Source: Variovorax sp. OV329 (GTDB lineage Bacteria; Pseudomonadota; Gammaproteobacteria; Burkholderiales; Burkholderiaceae_C). Taken from it: a DNA stretch of 64,000 bases. Position 1 is the first letter of the stretch. Every line of letters begins with the position of its first letter. Where the stretch lies: positions 1 through 64,000 of the forward strand of contig NZ_FOUG01000025.1 in NCBI RefSeq assembly GCF_900114785.1, given 5' to 3'. This document shows positions 17,003-24,805 of the stretch, in pieces. The notes under the pieces are model-generated. The model did no database searches and was not told the origin of the DNA. It saw only the letters and a list, made by a program, of their open reading frames with translations. The position numbers were made by a program, and so were the translations under genes.

Positions 17003-18154
17003 TCAGGCCGGCACCGCATCGCGCCCCGCGCGGGTGCGGGCGATGATGGTCTTCATGATCTGGGCCGTGCCGTCGCCGATCTGGAAGCCCAGCACGTCGC
17101 GCATGCGCTGCTCCATCGGCCCGCGGTCGTAGCCGCCGTGGCCGAACATCAGGAGGCACTGGTGGATCGCGTCGTAGGCCAGCTTGGGCGCCCACCACTT
17201 GCACATGGCCGCCTCGCTGCTGTGCGGCGCGTTGCGGTCCTTGAGCCACAGGGCCTGCAGGCATAACAGGCGCGCTGCCGTCACCTGCGTGTCGAAGTCC
17301 GCCAGCGGGTGCGACACGCCCTGGAAGGCCGAGAGCGGCTTGCCGAAGGCCTCGCGCTGGGCCACGTATTCCCAGGTCTCTTCCAGCGCCACGCGCGCCA
17401 CCGCCAGCACCTGCAGGCCGATCAGGGCACGCGAGAAGTCGAAGCCCTGCATCACCTGCACAAAGCCCTGGTTCTCGTCGCCCAGCCGGTGCGAGACCGG
17501 CACGCGCACGTTCTCGAAGAAGATGGAGCCGCGGCCGATGGCGCGCTGCCCGTGGCAGTCGAAGCGGTTGCGCGTGACCCCCGGCAGGTCCATGGGCACG
17601 AACAGCGCCGTGACGCCACGCGCACCCGACTCCAAGGTGCCGGTGCGGCCGAAGACCACGGTGGCGTCGGCCTGATCGGCGGCCGAGATGGAGGTCTTCT
17701 CGCCGTTGATTACGTAGTCGCTTCCCACCCGCTCCACCCGCAGCCGCAGGTTGGCCGCGTCCGAGCCGCCGCGCGGCTCGGTGAGCGCGATGGCCACCAG
17801 CGCCTCGCCGCGCGTCAGGCGCTGCAGCCAGGGCGCCACCACCTCGTGCTGGCCGTGGTGCGACAGGATCTGCGCATTCAGCGAGGCCAGCAGGTTGATG
17901 TAGGAAAGGCTCAGGTCGGCGCGCGCCACTTCCTCGTGGATCACGCCGGCCGCCAGGCAGCCCAGGCCCTGGCCGCCCATTTCCTCCGGCAGCTCGGGCG
18001 CGATGAAGCCCATCCGGCCCATCTCGGCCATGAGGGTGCGGTCGAGCACGCGGGTGCTGTCGCGCTCCAGGAAGCCGGGAGCGATTCGTTCGCTGGCGAA
18101 GCGGCGTGCGTGCTCGCCCAGCGTGATCAGGTCGTCGTCGAGGTAGGGGTTCAT
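17003..18154 (-). CDS. aliB: Cyclohexanecarboxyl-CoA dehydrogenase (AliB-like acyl-CoA dehydrogenase)
   Basis: A 383-residue FAD acyl-CoA dehydrogenase predicted to turn cyclohexanecarboxyl-CoA into cyclohex-1-ene-1-carboxyl-CoA. The middle domain holds ALTEPRGGSDAANLR, and the C-terminal domain holds FGHGGYDRGPMEQRMRDV. At the catalytic-base position the usual Glu of the (Y/F)EGT motif is an Asp: IGDGTAQIMK, Asp361. An acidic residue is therefore kept but shortened, which would suit a bulky ring substrate; this reading is an inference. GGAG precedes ATG 18154. It lies 26 nt after badI and 30 nt before aliA. Confidence 0.88.
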   Translation of the reverse strand: MNPYLDDDLITLGEHARRFASERIAPGFLERDSTRVLDRTLMAEMGRMGFIAPELPEEMGGQGLGCLAAGVIHEEVARADLSLSYINLLASLNAQILSHHGQHEVVAPWLQRLTRGEALVAIALTEPRGGSDAANLRLRVERVGSDYVINGEKTSISAADQADATVVFGRTGTLESGARGVTALFVPMDLPGVTRNRFDCHGQRAIGRGSIFFENVRVPVSHRLGDENQGFVQVMQGFDFSRALIGLQVLAVARVALEETWEYVAQREAFGKPLSAFQGVSHPLADFDTQVTAARLLCLQALWLKDRNAPHSSEAAMCKWWAPKLAYDAIHQCLLMFGHGGYDRGPMEQRMRDVLGFQIGDGTAQIMKTIIARTRAGRDAVPA

Positions 18155-18180
18155 GGCGGTCTCCGTGATGGGCGCCGGCC

Positions 18181-18963
18181 CTATTTCGCGTACTTGCGGA
18201 AATCGGGCTTGCGCTTTTCCTTCAGGGCGGCCACGCCCTCGCGCGATTCCTCGGTGTCGTAGTAGAGCTTCAGCGCATACATGCCCATGCCCGCGATGCC
18301 CGCCTGGTGCGCCGTGTCCATGTTGAAGCTGCGCTTGGCAATCGCGATGGCGGTGGGGCTGCGCTCGCAGATTTCCTCGGCCCACTGCTGCACCGTGTCG
18401 TCCAGGCTCTCGGGCGGCACGCAGACGTTGGCCAGGCCCATGGCCACCGCTTCCTGTCCCGAGTAGCGCTTGTTCAGGTACCAGATCTCGCGCGCCTTCT
18501 TCTCGCCCACCACGCGGGCGAGGAAAGCGGTGCCGTAGCCGGGATCGACCGAGCCCATCTTGGGCCCGACCTGGCCGAAGACGGCCTTCTCGGAACAGAT
18601 GGTCAGGTCGCAGATGGTGCACAGCACGTTGCCGCCGCCGATGGCAAAGCCCTGCACGCGGGCGATGACCGGCTTGGGCACGTTGCGGATGGCGTCGTGC
18701 AGCTCTTCCATCGGCAGCCCGATGGTGCCGCGGCCGTCGTAGTTGCCGTCGTGCGCCGACTGGTCGCCGCCGGTGCAGAAGGCGCGATCGCCCGCACCGG
18801 CCAGCACGATCGCGCCCACGGCGCGGTCGTAGCCGGCCTTGTTCAGCGCGCGGATCAGCTCGTCGCAGGTCTGGCCGCGGAAGGAGTTCATCTTCTCCGG
18901 CCGGTTGATGGTGATCCAGGCCACGCCCTTGCGGACCTCGTACAGGATGTCTTCGAAGTTCAT
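18181..18963 (-). CDS. badI: 2-ketocyclohexanecarboxyl-CoA hydrolase BadI
   Basis: A 260-residue crotonase-fold enzyme of the MenB/BadI branch that opens the ring of 2-ketocyclohexanecarboxyl-CoA to give pimelyl-CoA. Diagnostic stretches are DRAFCTGGDQSAHDGNYDGRG, FGQVGPKMGSVDPGYGTAFL, and AIAKRSFNMDTAHQAGI, all characteristic of BadI and not of ordinary enoyl-CoA hydratases. The length equals that of Rhodopseudomonas BadI as I recall it. AAGGAG precedes ATG 18963. It is second in the operon, 30 nt after badH. This gene is the firmest marker for assigning the pathway. Confidence 0.93.
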   Translation of the reverse strand: MNFEDILYEVRKGVAWITINRPEKMNSFRGQTCDELIRALNKAGYDRAVGAIVLAGAGDRAFCTGGDQSAHDGNYDGRGTIGLPMEELHDAIRNVPKPVIARVQGFAIGGGNVLCTICDLTICSEKAVFGQVGPKMGSVDPGYGTAFLARVVGEKKAREIWYLNKRYSGQEAVAMGLANVCVPPESLDDTVQQWAEEICERSPTAIAIAKRSFNMDTAHQAGIAGMGMYALKLYYDTEESREGVAALKEKRKPDFRKYAK

Positions 18964-18993
18964 GCTCGTTCTCCTTGGGTTTGAGGCGGCTTG

Positions 18994-19761
18994 TCAGCCG
19001 TTCATCGTGAGACCGCCCGAGACGCTCAGCACCTGGCCGGTGACGAAGGCGGCGTCCTCGCTGGCGAAGAAGAGAATGGCGCCCGGCAGGTCGTCGGGCT
19101 GGCCGATGCGGCCCAGCGGAATGGAGCGGGTGAAGGCCTCCATCAGCTTCTCGGGGTTGCCCGCGCCTTCCTTGTAATCGGCGAAGAGCGCGGTGTCGGT
19201 GGGGCCGGGGCACACCACGTTCACGGTGATGCCGTGGCGCGCATGCTCGCGCGCCACCGTCTTGGAGAAGGCCACCAGCCCGCCTTTGCAGGCCGCGTAG
19301 ACCGCCTCGCCCGAGGAACCCACGCGAGCGGCATCCGAGGCGATGTTCACGATGCGCCCCGTCTTGCGCGCCGCCATGCCCGGCAGTACCGCGTGGTGCA
19401 TGTGCAGCGCGCCAGTCAGGTTGATGGCGATCAGTTTTTCCCACTGCGCGGGCTCGGTCTTCGTGAAGGGCTTGAAGACGTCCCAGCCGGCGTTGTTCAC
19501 CAGCACGTCGACGGGGCCCTGGGTGTCGTGCACCGTGGCCACCGCGTTGTCGACGCTGGCGCGGTCGGTGATGTCGCAGCGGTAGGCCTGCGCAGTGCCG
19601 CCATCGGCGCGGATGTCGGCGGCCACGCGCTCGGCGGCCTCCAGGTTCAGGTCGAACACTGCCACCTTGGCACCCTCCTTGGCGAAGCGCCTGCAGGTGG
19701 CGCCGCCGATGCCGCCGCCGCCGCCGGTGACGACCACGGTCTTGCCAGCAAATCTCGTCAT
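18994..19761 (-). CDS. badH: 2-hydroxycyclohexanecarboxyl-CoA dehydrogenase BadH
   Basis: A 255-residue short-chain dehydrogenase predicted to oxidise 2-hydroxycyclohexanecarboxyl-CoA with NAD. It shows the cofactor motif VVVTGGGGGIGGATCRRFA, the NNAG motif, and the active-site Ser, Tyr and Lys in IASDAARVGSSGEAVYAACKGG. The C-terminal part contains PGPTDTALFADY. AAGGGA precedes ATG 19761; the frame runs further upstream through the intergenic region, but that part is not coding. It is the first gene of the operon and is divergent from the MarR gene 151 bp away. Confidence 0.9.
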   Translation of the reverse strand: MTRFAGKTVVVTGGGGGIGGATCRRFAKEGAKVAVFDLNLEAAERVAADIRADGGTAQAYRCDITDRASVDNAVATVHDTQGPVDVLVNNAGWDVFKPFTKTEPAQWEKLIAINLTGALHMHHAVLPGMAARKTGRIVNIASDAARVGSSGEAVYAACKGGLVAFSKTVAREHARHGITVNVVCPGPTDTALFADYKEGAGNPEKLMEAFTRSIPLGRIGQPDDLPGAILFFASEDAAFVTGQVLSVSGGLTMNG

Positions 19762-19845
19762 GATGTTTCCCTTTCTCGGAACTGCCTTGCTATCGTTTCG
19801 AACAAGTACCCAGGAAGTCCGGCAAGGCATCGGCGCAATCGGGTA

Positions 19846-19865
19846 AACATGTTGACGTAATATTA
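19846..19865. promoter_or_regulatory. Two adjacent 8-bp palindromes: candidate BadR operator
   Basis: In the badH/badR intergenic region AACATGTT (19846-19853) and TAATATTA (19858-19865) are perfect palindromes whose centres lie 12 bp apart, in an AT-rich island inside GC-rich DNA. MarR dimers bind short inverted repeats in such divergent promoters. The assignment as BadR site is inference. Confidence 0.45.
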
Positions 19866-19912
19866 GGACGCGGGCTGCTGCTTGGCAAGCCCTTCTCCAC
19901 ACCGGAAATCCC

Positions 19913-20422
19913 ATGGAAAACCCTAGCAGGAAGACGACAGAAACACGAATGGAGCTGGCCAACCGGCTCTTCTTTCGGCTCTACCAATGCGCCAACATGT
20001 TGCATAAAACAGGCTCGCGTGCGGTGGAAGAGGAAGGTCTCACCACGCAGCAGTGGGCGGTGCTGGGCGCGCTGTCGCGCGAGAGCGTGAAGCCGGGCAT
20101 GAGCATGGGCGACCTGGCGCGCTACCTGATGGTGAGCCGGCAGAACCTGTCGGGCCTGATCAGCCGCATGGAGCGCGACGGTCACGTGAAGATCGAGCCC
20201 GACGAGCGCGACCGACGCTCGCGGCTGGTGACCATGACCGACTCGGGCCAGCATGTGTGGCAGGTCCTGGCGCAGCCGAAGATCCGCAACTATTACGAAG
20301 ACGTGCTGGGCGACTTCTCGGTCAACGACCTGACGCACACACTGCACTACCTGCTGAAGATGCTGGAGAACATGCAGCGCATCGACAAGGAAACTCCGCA
20401 GGACGCCGAGAGCGCCGAATAG
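19913..20422 (+). CDS. badR: MarR-family regulator, BadR-like
   Basis: A 169-residue winged-helix MarR protein. The central DNA-binding domain contains LTTQQWAVLGALSRE, MGDLARYLMVSRQNLSGLISRMERDGHV and the wing DERDRRSRLVTMTDSG; flanking helices form the dimer interface. It is divergent from badH. In Rhodopseudomonas a MarR protein, BadR, represses the cyclohexanecarboxylate genes and responds to a pathway CoA thioester, so the same job is likely here. ATG 19913 has only a weak ribosome-binding site (GGAAAT); ATG 19949 is an alternative start. Confidence 0.87.
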   Translation: MENPSRKTTETRMELANRLFFRLYQCANMLHKTGSRAVEEEGLTTQQWAVLGALSRESVKPGMSMGDLARYLMVSRQNLSGLISRMERDGHVKIEPDERDRRSRLVTMTDSGQHVWQVLAQPKIRNYYEDVLGDFSVNDLTHTLHYLLKMLENMQRIDKETPQDAESAE

Positions 20423-20516
20423 GCGCCGCACTTCTTCGCTGCAAAGCAGCTTTGCGCAGCACGCCGACCGGCGCGCCACCCTCGCCCTAGAGTGGCGCAA
20501 GAAGGAGACGCAAGGC

Positions 20517-21281
20517 GTGACGACACAGCGATTCGAAGACGACACGGTGGCCCTGGTCAGCGGCGCGAGCCAGGGCATCGGCAAGGCGATCGCGGTCGCC
20601 CTGCTGCAAGCGGGTTGCCGCGTGGCCATCACCGACGTGCAGCAGGACAAGGCCGAGGCGGCCGCGCGCGAGACCGGCCTGGGGCCCGGGCGCTGCCGCG
20701 CCTATGCGCTGGACGTGCGCGACACGGCGCAGTGCGAAGCCGTGGTCGCGGACCTGCGCGAGCACTGGGGTCCGGTGGGCGTGCTGGTGAACAACGCCGG
20801 CATCCCCGGCCGCAGCCCGACGGTGGAATCCAGCGGCCTGGCCGAGGACATCGACCGCGTGATGGCGGTCAACGTCAAGGGCGTGGTCAACCTCACCACC
20901 GCCTGCAGCGAGGACCTGAAGCACACGCGCGGCGCGGTGGTGAACATTGCATCCATCACCACGCTGGTGGCAACCCGCGCCCACATCGCCTATGGCGCCT
21001 CCAAGGGCGCGGTGGGCCAGCTCACGAAGTTCCTGGCGCGCGACCTGGGCCCGCACGGCGTTCGCGTCAACGCGGTGGCCCCCGGCCTGGTGATGACGCC
21101 GCTGACCGACCACATCGCCAACGATGCACAGCGCCTGGGCAACATGGTCGAGCGCACCCTGCTCAAGCGCGTGGCGCAGCCCGAGGACATCGCGGGGCCG
21201 GTGGTGTTCCTGGCCTCGCCGCAGGCGCGCTACGTCACCGGCACCATCCTGCCGGTGGACGGCGGCTACACGGCCAACTGA
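20517..21281 (+). CDS. Short-chain dehydrogenase/reductase family oxidoreductase
   Basis: A 254-residue classical SDR with the cofactor-binding motif LVSGASQGIGKAIAVALL, NNAG near residue 92, and active-site Ser, Tyr and Lys in NIASITTLVATRAHIAYGASKG. The C-terminal part ends RYVTGTILPVDGGYTAN, the usual SDR finish. The start is GTG 20517 with AAGGAGA about 9 nt upstream. It follows badR by 94 bp on the same strand, so it may share the regulator's transcript. It also converges with the next gene (6 bp). Alcohol or sugar dehydrogenase activity is likely; the substrate is unknown. Confidence 0.88.
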   Translation: MTTQRFEDDTVALVSGASQGIGKAIAVALLQAGCRVAITDVQQDKAEAAARETGLGPGRCRAYALDVRDTAQCEAVVADLREHWGPVGVLVNNAGIPGRSPTVESSGLAEDIDRVMAVNVKGVVNLTTACSEDLKHTRGAVVNIASITTLVATRAHIAYGASKGAVGQLTKFLARDLGPHGVRVNAVAPGLVMTPLTDHIANDAQRLGNMVERTLLKRVAQPEDIAGPVVFLASPQARYVTGTILPVDGGYTAN

Positions 21282-21287
21282 GTTCGA

Positions 21288-22847
21288 TCAGGCGCCTTCG
21301 GCCAGCGCCGCCGCGCGTTCCAGTTCGCGGCGGAAGAAGCGCTGGTCCATGGCAACCAGGCCGGGCAGGCGCCTCAGCGCCTGCTCGCGGCAGCGCGCGA
21401 AATCGGCACGGCGCGCGGCGCCCGCCAGTTGCCAGCCATGCTCGACCAGGGCCGCGGCCTGCTGCGCCGGCGTGTATTCGGTCCGCGCCGCGAGTGCGCT
21501 TTCGGCCAGCATCGCGCTCAGGTCGATCCAGTCGCGCACCTGCCCGGGCGGCCCCAGCAGCGCGGCGGTGACGCCCACCTTCTCGCGCACGCGCGCCAGC
21601 GCCAGGGCGGGCGCGCTATCCGCGTCCGGCGTCTGCCCGGCACCCCGTGCCACCCGGCAGACGTTGATGAGGTTCCACGGCGAGCCCGCCGCCAGGCCGT
21701 GGCGCTGGCACAGCCATTCGCCCAGCAGGATCCAGCGGATGGCCTCCAGGCGCGTGCCCTGCCGCGCGACCTCGGGCGGTAGCCAGGCCTCGAGCAGCCA
21801 CAGCGTGTAGCCCAGGTTGGCGGCCACGCTCTCGAGCAGCGTGAAGGCGTCGCTCTCGGTGGCGCAGATGAGGGCCTCGCGCAAATCCGCCAGGACGCCC
21901 CGCACCGCCTCGGGCCGCGCCGATACGGGCACGGCGCCTTCCACCAGGCGCGCACGCATCACCAGGGCGCGCAGGTTGTGGAACTCGCAGGCGATGCGCG
22001 AGTTCACGCGCCACACGGCGCCGCCGGGGCGCTGCGCCTCCAGGCTCAGTGCGCGCAGGCCAGCTTCGGCGCGCGCCAGCCGGCGCGACTGGTGGTCGCA
22101 CCACACGAGACCGATGCGGGCCAGCGCCAGCGCCACCTGCTCACGCGGGTCGGCGGGGTGCGCGCCCATCTCGCGCACGAGCGTGCGCAGGCCGCGGCGC
22201 GCGGCCTCGACGTCGCCGGCGCGGCGCCCACTGCGGGCGGCATAGAAGCGGCTCCAGGCCCGCGCCAGCCGCTCGTGCGGCGCCAGGCGAAGCTCGGCCA
22301 GCGACTGCATGGAGCGCGCATGGCGGGCGCCGCCCTCCTCCTCGCTGCGCTGGCGCGCGTCGAGCAGCGCATACCAGCGGTCGAGGTCGTCGGGCACGCC
22401 CGGGTGCGGGATCTCGGCTGCCGCCGACCCGGCGCGCTGCGCCCGGGCCAGGCCGACGAAGCGCTCCAGATCGGCAGGCGTGGCATCCTGCTCCCCCATG
22501 CGAAAGCGCAGGCGTGCGAGGCACGCCGCGTCCAGCCAGAAGGGGCCGCGCGAGCGGCCGCGCAGTGCCAGCGTTCCGGGATGCGCGTCGGGGTCGCTGC
22601 CCCAGCCCAGCGCCAGGTCCAGCGGCTGCAGGCTGGCGAAGAGGCGCGTGAGCGCCATCGGCAGCGCCGAAGGCGACTGGAGTTGCGCCGCCACTTCGTG
22701 CGCGCTGACCAGGCCGCTGCCCTGCCCGCCTTCGCGCGAGCGCCAGGCGATGGCCGCGAGCAGCCACGCGCACACCCTGCCGACCGGCGTGCCGCCCACG
22801 GAGAAGGGCCGCTGGAGCTGAACTTCGATGGTGTCGGATCGGGACAT
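21288..22847 (-). CDS. Hypothetical protein (519 aa), helical-repeat-like
   Basis: I do not recognise this protein. It has 519 residues, no signal peptide and no clear transmembrane segment. After a short N-terminal domain with a winged-helix feel (VQLQRPFSVGGTPVGRVCAW, then HEVAAQLQSPSALPMALTRL), the rest is a long run of Ala/Arg/Leu-rich amphipathic helices resembling tetratricopeptide-type arrays. The codon pattern is typical of the strand and the frame is open over 1.5 kb, so it is real. It is divergent from a class A beta-lactamase, 136 bp apart, but it bears no likeness to AmpR or BlaI. A regulatory or scaffold role is possible; this is speculation. Confidence 0.75.
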   Translation of the reverse strand: MSRSDTIEVQLQRPFSVGGTPVGRVCAWLLAAIAWRSREGGQGSGLVSAHEVAAQLQSPSALPMALTRLFASLQPLDLALGWGSDPDAHPGTLALRGRSRGPFWLDAACLARLRFRMGEQDATPADLERFVGLARAQRAGSAAAEIPHPGVPDDLDRWYALLDARQRSEEEGGARHARSMQSLAELRLAPHERLARAWSRFYAARSGRRAGDVEAARRGLRTLVREMGAHPADPREQVALALARIGLVWCDHQSRRLARAEAGLRALSLEAQRPGGAVWRVNSRIACEFHNLRALVMRARLVEGAVPVSARPEAVRGVLADLREALICATESDAFTLLESVAANLGYTLWLLEAWLPPEVARQGTRLEAIRWILLGEWLCQRHGLAAGSPWNLINVCRVARGAGQTPDADSAPALALARVREKVGVTAALLGPPGQVRDWIDLSAMLAESALAARTEYTPAQQAAALVEHGWQLAGAARRADFARCREQALRRLPGLVAMDQRFFRRELERAAALAEGA

Positions 22848-22983
22848 GGCAGCAGCTTGTTATGTTCGTGATGACGGTGACGAAAGTTGCATTCTCGCGC
22901 CTTGCACCGGCCGCGCGGCGCCCGGATAGTGCCAGCCAGGCGAGCCATTCGCCAGCCCAATCACCGGAAGACTCCACGACACC

Positions 22984-23919
22984 ATGATGAAGAACAATCG
23001 CCCCGCTTTCGACACACCCATGCTCTCGCGCCGCGGGTTGCTGCTCACCGCCATGTGCTCCGCCAGCGCGGCCTGGGCCACCGATGTGTCCGCGCGGCGC
23101 GCCGGTACTGAAGCGCAGGCCGCCGCGGCCCTGGCCGAGATCGAGCGCCGCAGCGGCGGCAGCCTGGGACTGCATGCCATGGACACCGGCAGCGGCCGCA
23201 CGCTGAGCCACCGCGGCGAGGAGCGCTTCGCCATGGCCTCCACCTTCAAGCTGCTGCTGGCGGCTGCGGTTCTGCATCGCAACGACCAGGCGGCGGGTGT
23301 GCTCGACGAGCGCTTGCCCGTGCGCAAGACGGACCTCATCGCGCATTCGCCCATCACGTCCAAGCATCTGCAGGCCGGCTTCATCACGGCGCGCGAGGCC
23401 TGCGAGGCCACGGTGCAGGTGAGCGACAACGCCGCCGCGAACCTGCTGCTCCCGCTGGTGGGCGGGCCCGAGGGCCTGACCACCTTCGTGCGCGAGCGCT
23501 GCGGCGACGGCGTGACGCGGTTGGACCGCACCGAGCCGACCCTCAACACCAACCTGCCGGGCGACCTGCGAGACACCACCACCCCCGCCGCGATGGCGCG
23601 CACCACCGCTCGCTTGCTTACCGGCGACGTGTTGTCGGGCCCCTCTCGGACGCAGCTGAAATCATGGCTGGAGGGCGCGAGCACCGGCATGGCCAGGCTG
23701 CGCGCGGGCCTGCCCAAGGACTGGCGCACCGGCGACAAGACCGGCACGGGCGCCAACGGCGCCGCGAACGACGTGGCCGTCACCTGGGCGCCGGGCCGCG
23801 CGCCCATCGTGCTGGCGGTCTACCTGAATGGCTCGACGCAGCCGCCAGCGGTGCTCGACGCCACGCACGCGCAGGCCGCCGCCGTGGTGGCGGCCTTCTT
23901 CACGGGCCCGAAGGGCTAG
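22984..23919 (+). CDS. Class A beta-lactamase
   Basis: A 311-residue serine beta-lactamase that hydrolyses beta-lactams in the periplasm. All family motifs are intact: S-T-F-K at 86-89 (nucleophile Ser86), S-D-N at 147-149, the omega-loop E-x-x-L-N at 184-188 and K-T-G at 252-254. The N-terminus has a twin-arginine signal (MLSRRGLLLTAMCSASAAWA), pointing to Tat export. The start could be ATG 22984 or the in-frame Met at residue 13; neither has a strong ribosome-binding site. The divergent neighbour is an unrecognised protein and not an AmpR regulator, and no mobile element lies beside it, so it looks like a chromosomal, species-specific enzyme. Spectrum cannot be judged. Confidence 0.95.
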   Translation: MMKNNRPAFDTPMLSRRGLLLTAMCSASAAWATDVSARRAGTEAQAAAALAEIERRSGGSLGLHAMDTGSGRTLSHRGEERFAMASTFKLLLAAAVLHRNDQAAGVLDERLPVRKTDLIAHSPITSKHLQAGFITAREACEATVQVSDNAAANLLLPLVGGPEGLTTFVRERCGDGVTRLDRTEPTLNTNLPGDLRDTTTPAAMARTTARLLTGDVLSGPSRTQLKSWLEGASTGMARLRAGLPKDWRTGDKTGTGANGAANDVAVTWAPGRAPIVLAVYLNGSTQPPAVLDATHAQAAAVVAAFFTGPKG

Positions 23920-24158
23920 CCCGCGCCCGCCTGCGCCGGTGCGGGTGTGCCGGGTGGCTCGCGCACCGGGATGTTGGGATGGGCGGGCGGATCCTCCACA
24001 TCAGGATGGTGTGGCAGCGGCTGCGGCGGGACCTGGGGCTCATCCGGCAACTCGATGCCTGGGACGTCGGTTCCAGGCATGGGCGGCACCGGCTCGGGCG
24101 GGGGCACATCGCCCGGCTGCAGTACCCACGGCTTTCTCTGGGGTTCGTTGGCTCGCAT
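23916..24158 (-). CDS. Small proline-rich hypothetical protein (80 aa)
   Basis: The frame starts at ATG 24158, with AAGGA 5 nt upstream, and encodes MRANEPQRKPWVLQPGDVPP followed by a segment very rich in Pro with PPMPGTDVPGIELPDEP-like repeats. About one residue in three is proline. There is no signal peptide or transmembrane segment. Its stop overlaps the beta-lactamase stop in convergent orientation. The Pro/Glu/Asp composition and good ribosome-binding site argue for a real small gene; function is unknown. An upstream in-frame ATG at 24215 would add 19 residues. Confidence 0.5.
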   Translation of the reverse strand: MRANEPQRKPWVLQPGDVPPPEPVPPMPGTDVPGIELPDEPQVPPQPLPHHPDVEDPPAHPNIPVREPPGTPAPAQAGAG

Positions 24159-24352
24159 GGCGTCCTTGCGAAACTTGCGTCGAAGCTCCAGCCTAGAAGC
24201 TCCATCGCCTGGCATCTGTCAGACGACGCGCCCGGCCGGCGCGGGCTTGGAGCGACGCTGCTGGCGCAATTGCAGCTTTCGATGCCTTGACCTAGATTGC
24301 TCACGGGCACGATGGCGTGCCGAGCCTCTTCCACTTCGAAAAGGAGTCCCCG

Positions 24353-24760
24353 ATGTCCGACGCCCAAGTCACCCCGGAATTCCTGCAAGCCTTTGCGGAC
24401 GCCTTCAATGCCCACGACGCCGACGCGCTGATGCGCTTCATGACGCCGGACTGCGCCTTCGAGGCCTCCGCCGGCCCGGATGCGTGGGGCACACGTGCAG
24501 AGGGTGCCGCGGCGGTGCGGGCCGCCTTCGTCGACGTCTGGACCCAGTTCCCCGATGCGCACTGGGGCGAAGCGCGTCACTTCGCCCTTGGAGACCGAGG
24601 TGTGTCGGAATGGACGTTCACCGGCACGCGGCGGGACGGCAGCCGGGTCGAGGTGCACGGCTGCGACCTCTTCACCTTCAGGCACGGGAAGATCGCATTG
24701 AAGAACTCGTATCGCAAGAACCGCCCGCCAATGCCAGCGCCGACGGCGGTTGCCCCTTGA
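24353..24760 (+). CDS. SnoaL/NTF2-like family protein
   Basis: A 135-residue cone-fold protein of the NTF2-like superfamily (FLQAFADAFNAHDADALMRF, then WGTRAEGAAAVRAAF, then WTFTGTRRDGSRVEVHGCDLFTFRHGKI). Members are small-ligand-binding proteins or isomerases and hydrolases, so the fold does not fix the function. The start ATG 24353 is favoured by AAAAGGAG about 9 nt upstream over an in-frame ATG at 24317. It stands alone, converging with the PslG-like gene 45 bp away. Confidence 0.85.
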   Translation: MSDAQVTPEFLQAFADAFNAHDADALMRFMTPDCAFEASAGPDAWGTRAEGAAAVRAAFVDVWTQFPDAHWGEARHFALGDRGVSEWTFTGTRRDGSRVEVHGCDLFTFRHGKIALKNSYRKNRPPMPAPTAVAP

Positions 24761-24805
24761 AGGACAACAACATCAAGGCCAAGTAGGCCTGCCCCGGCCA
24801 CGCTT

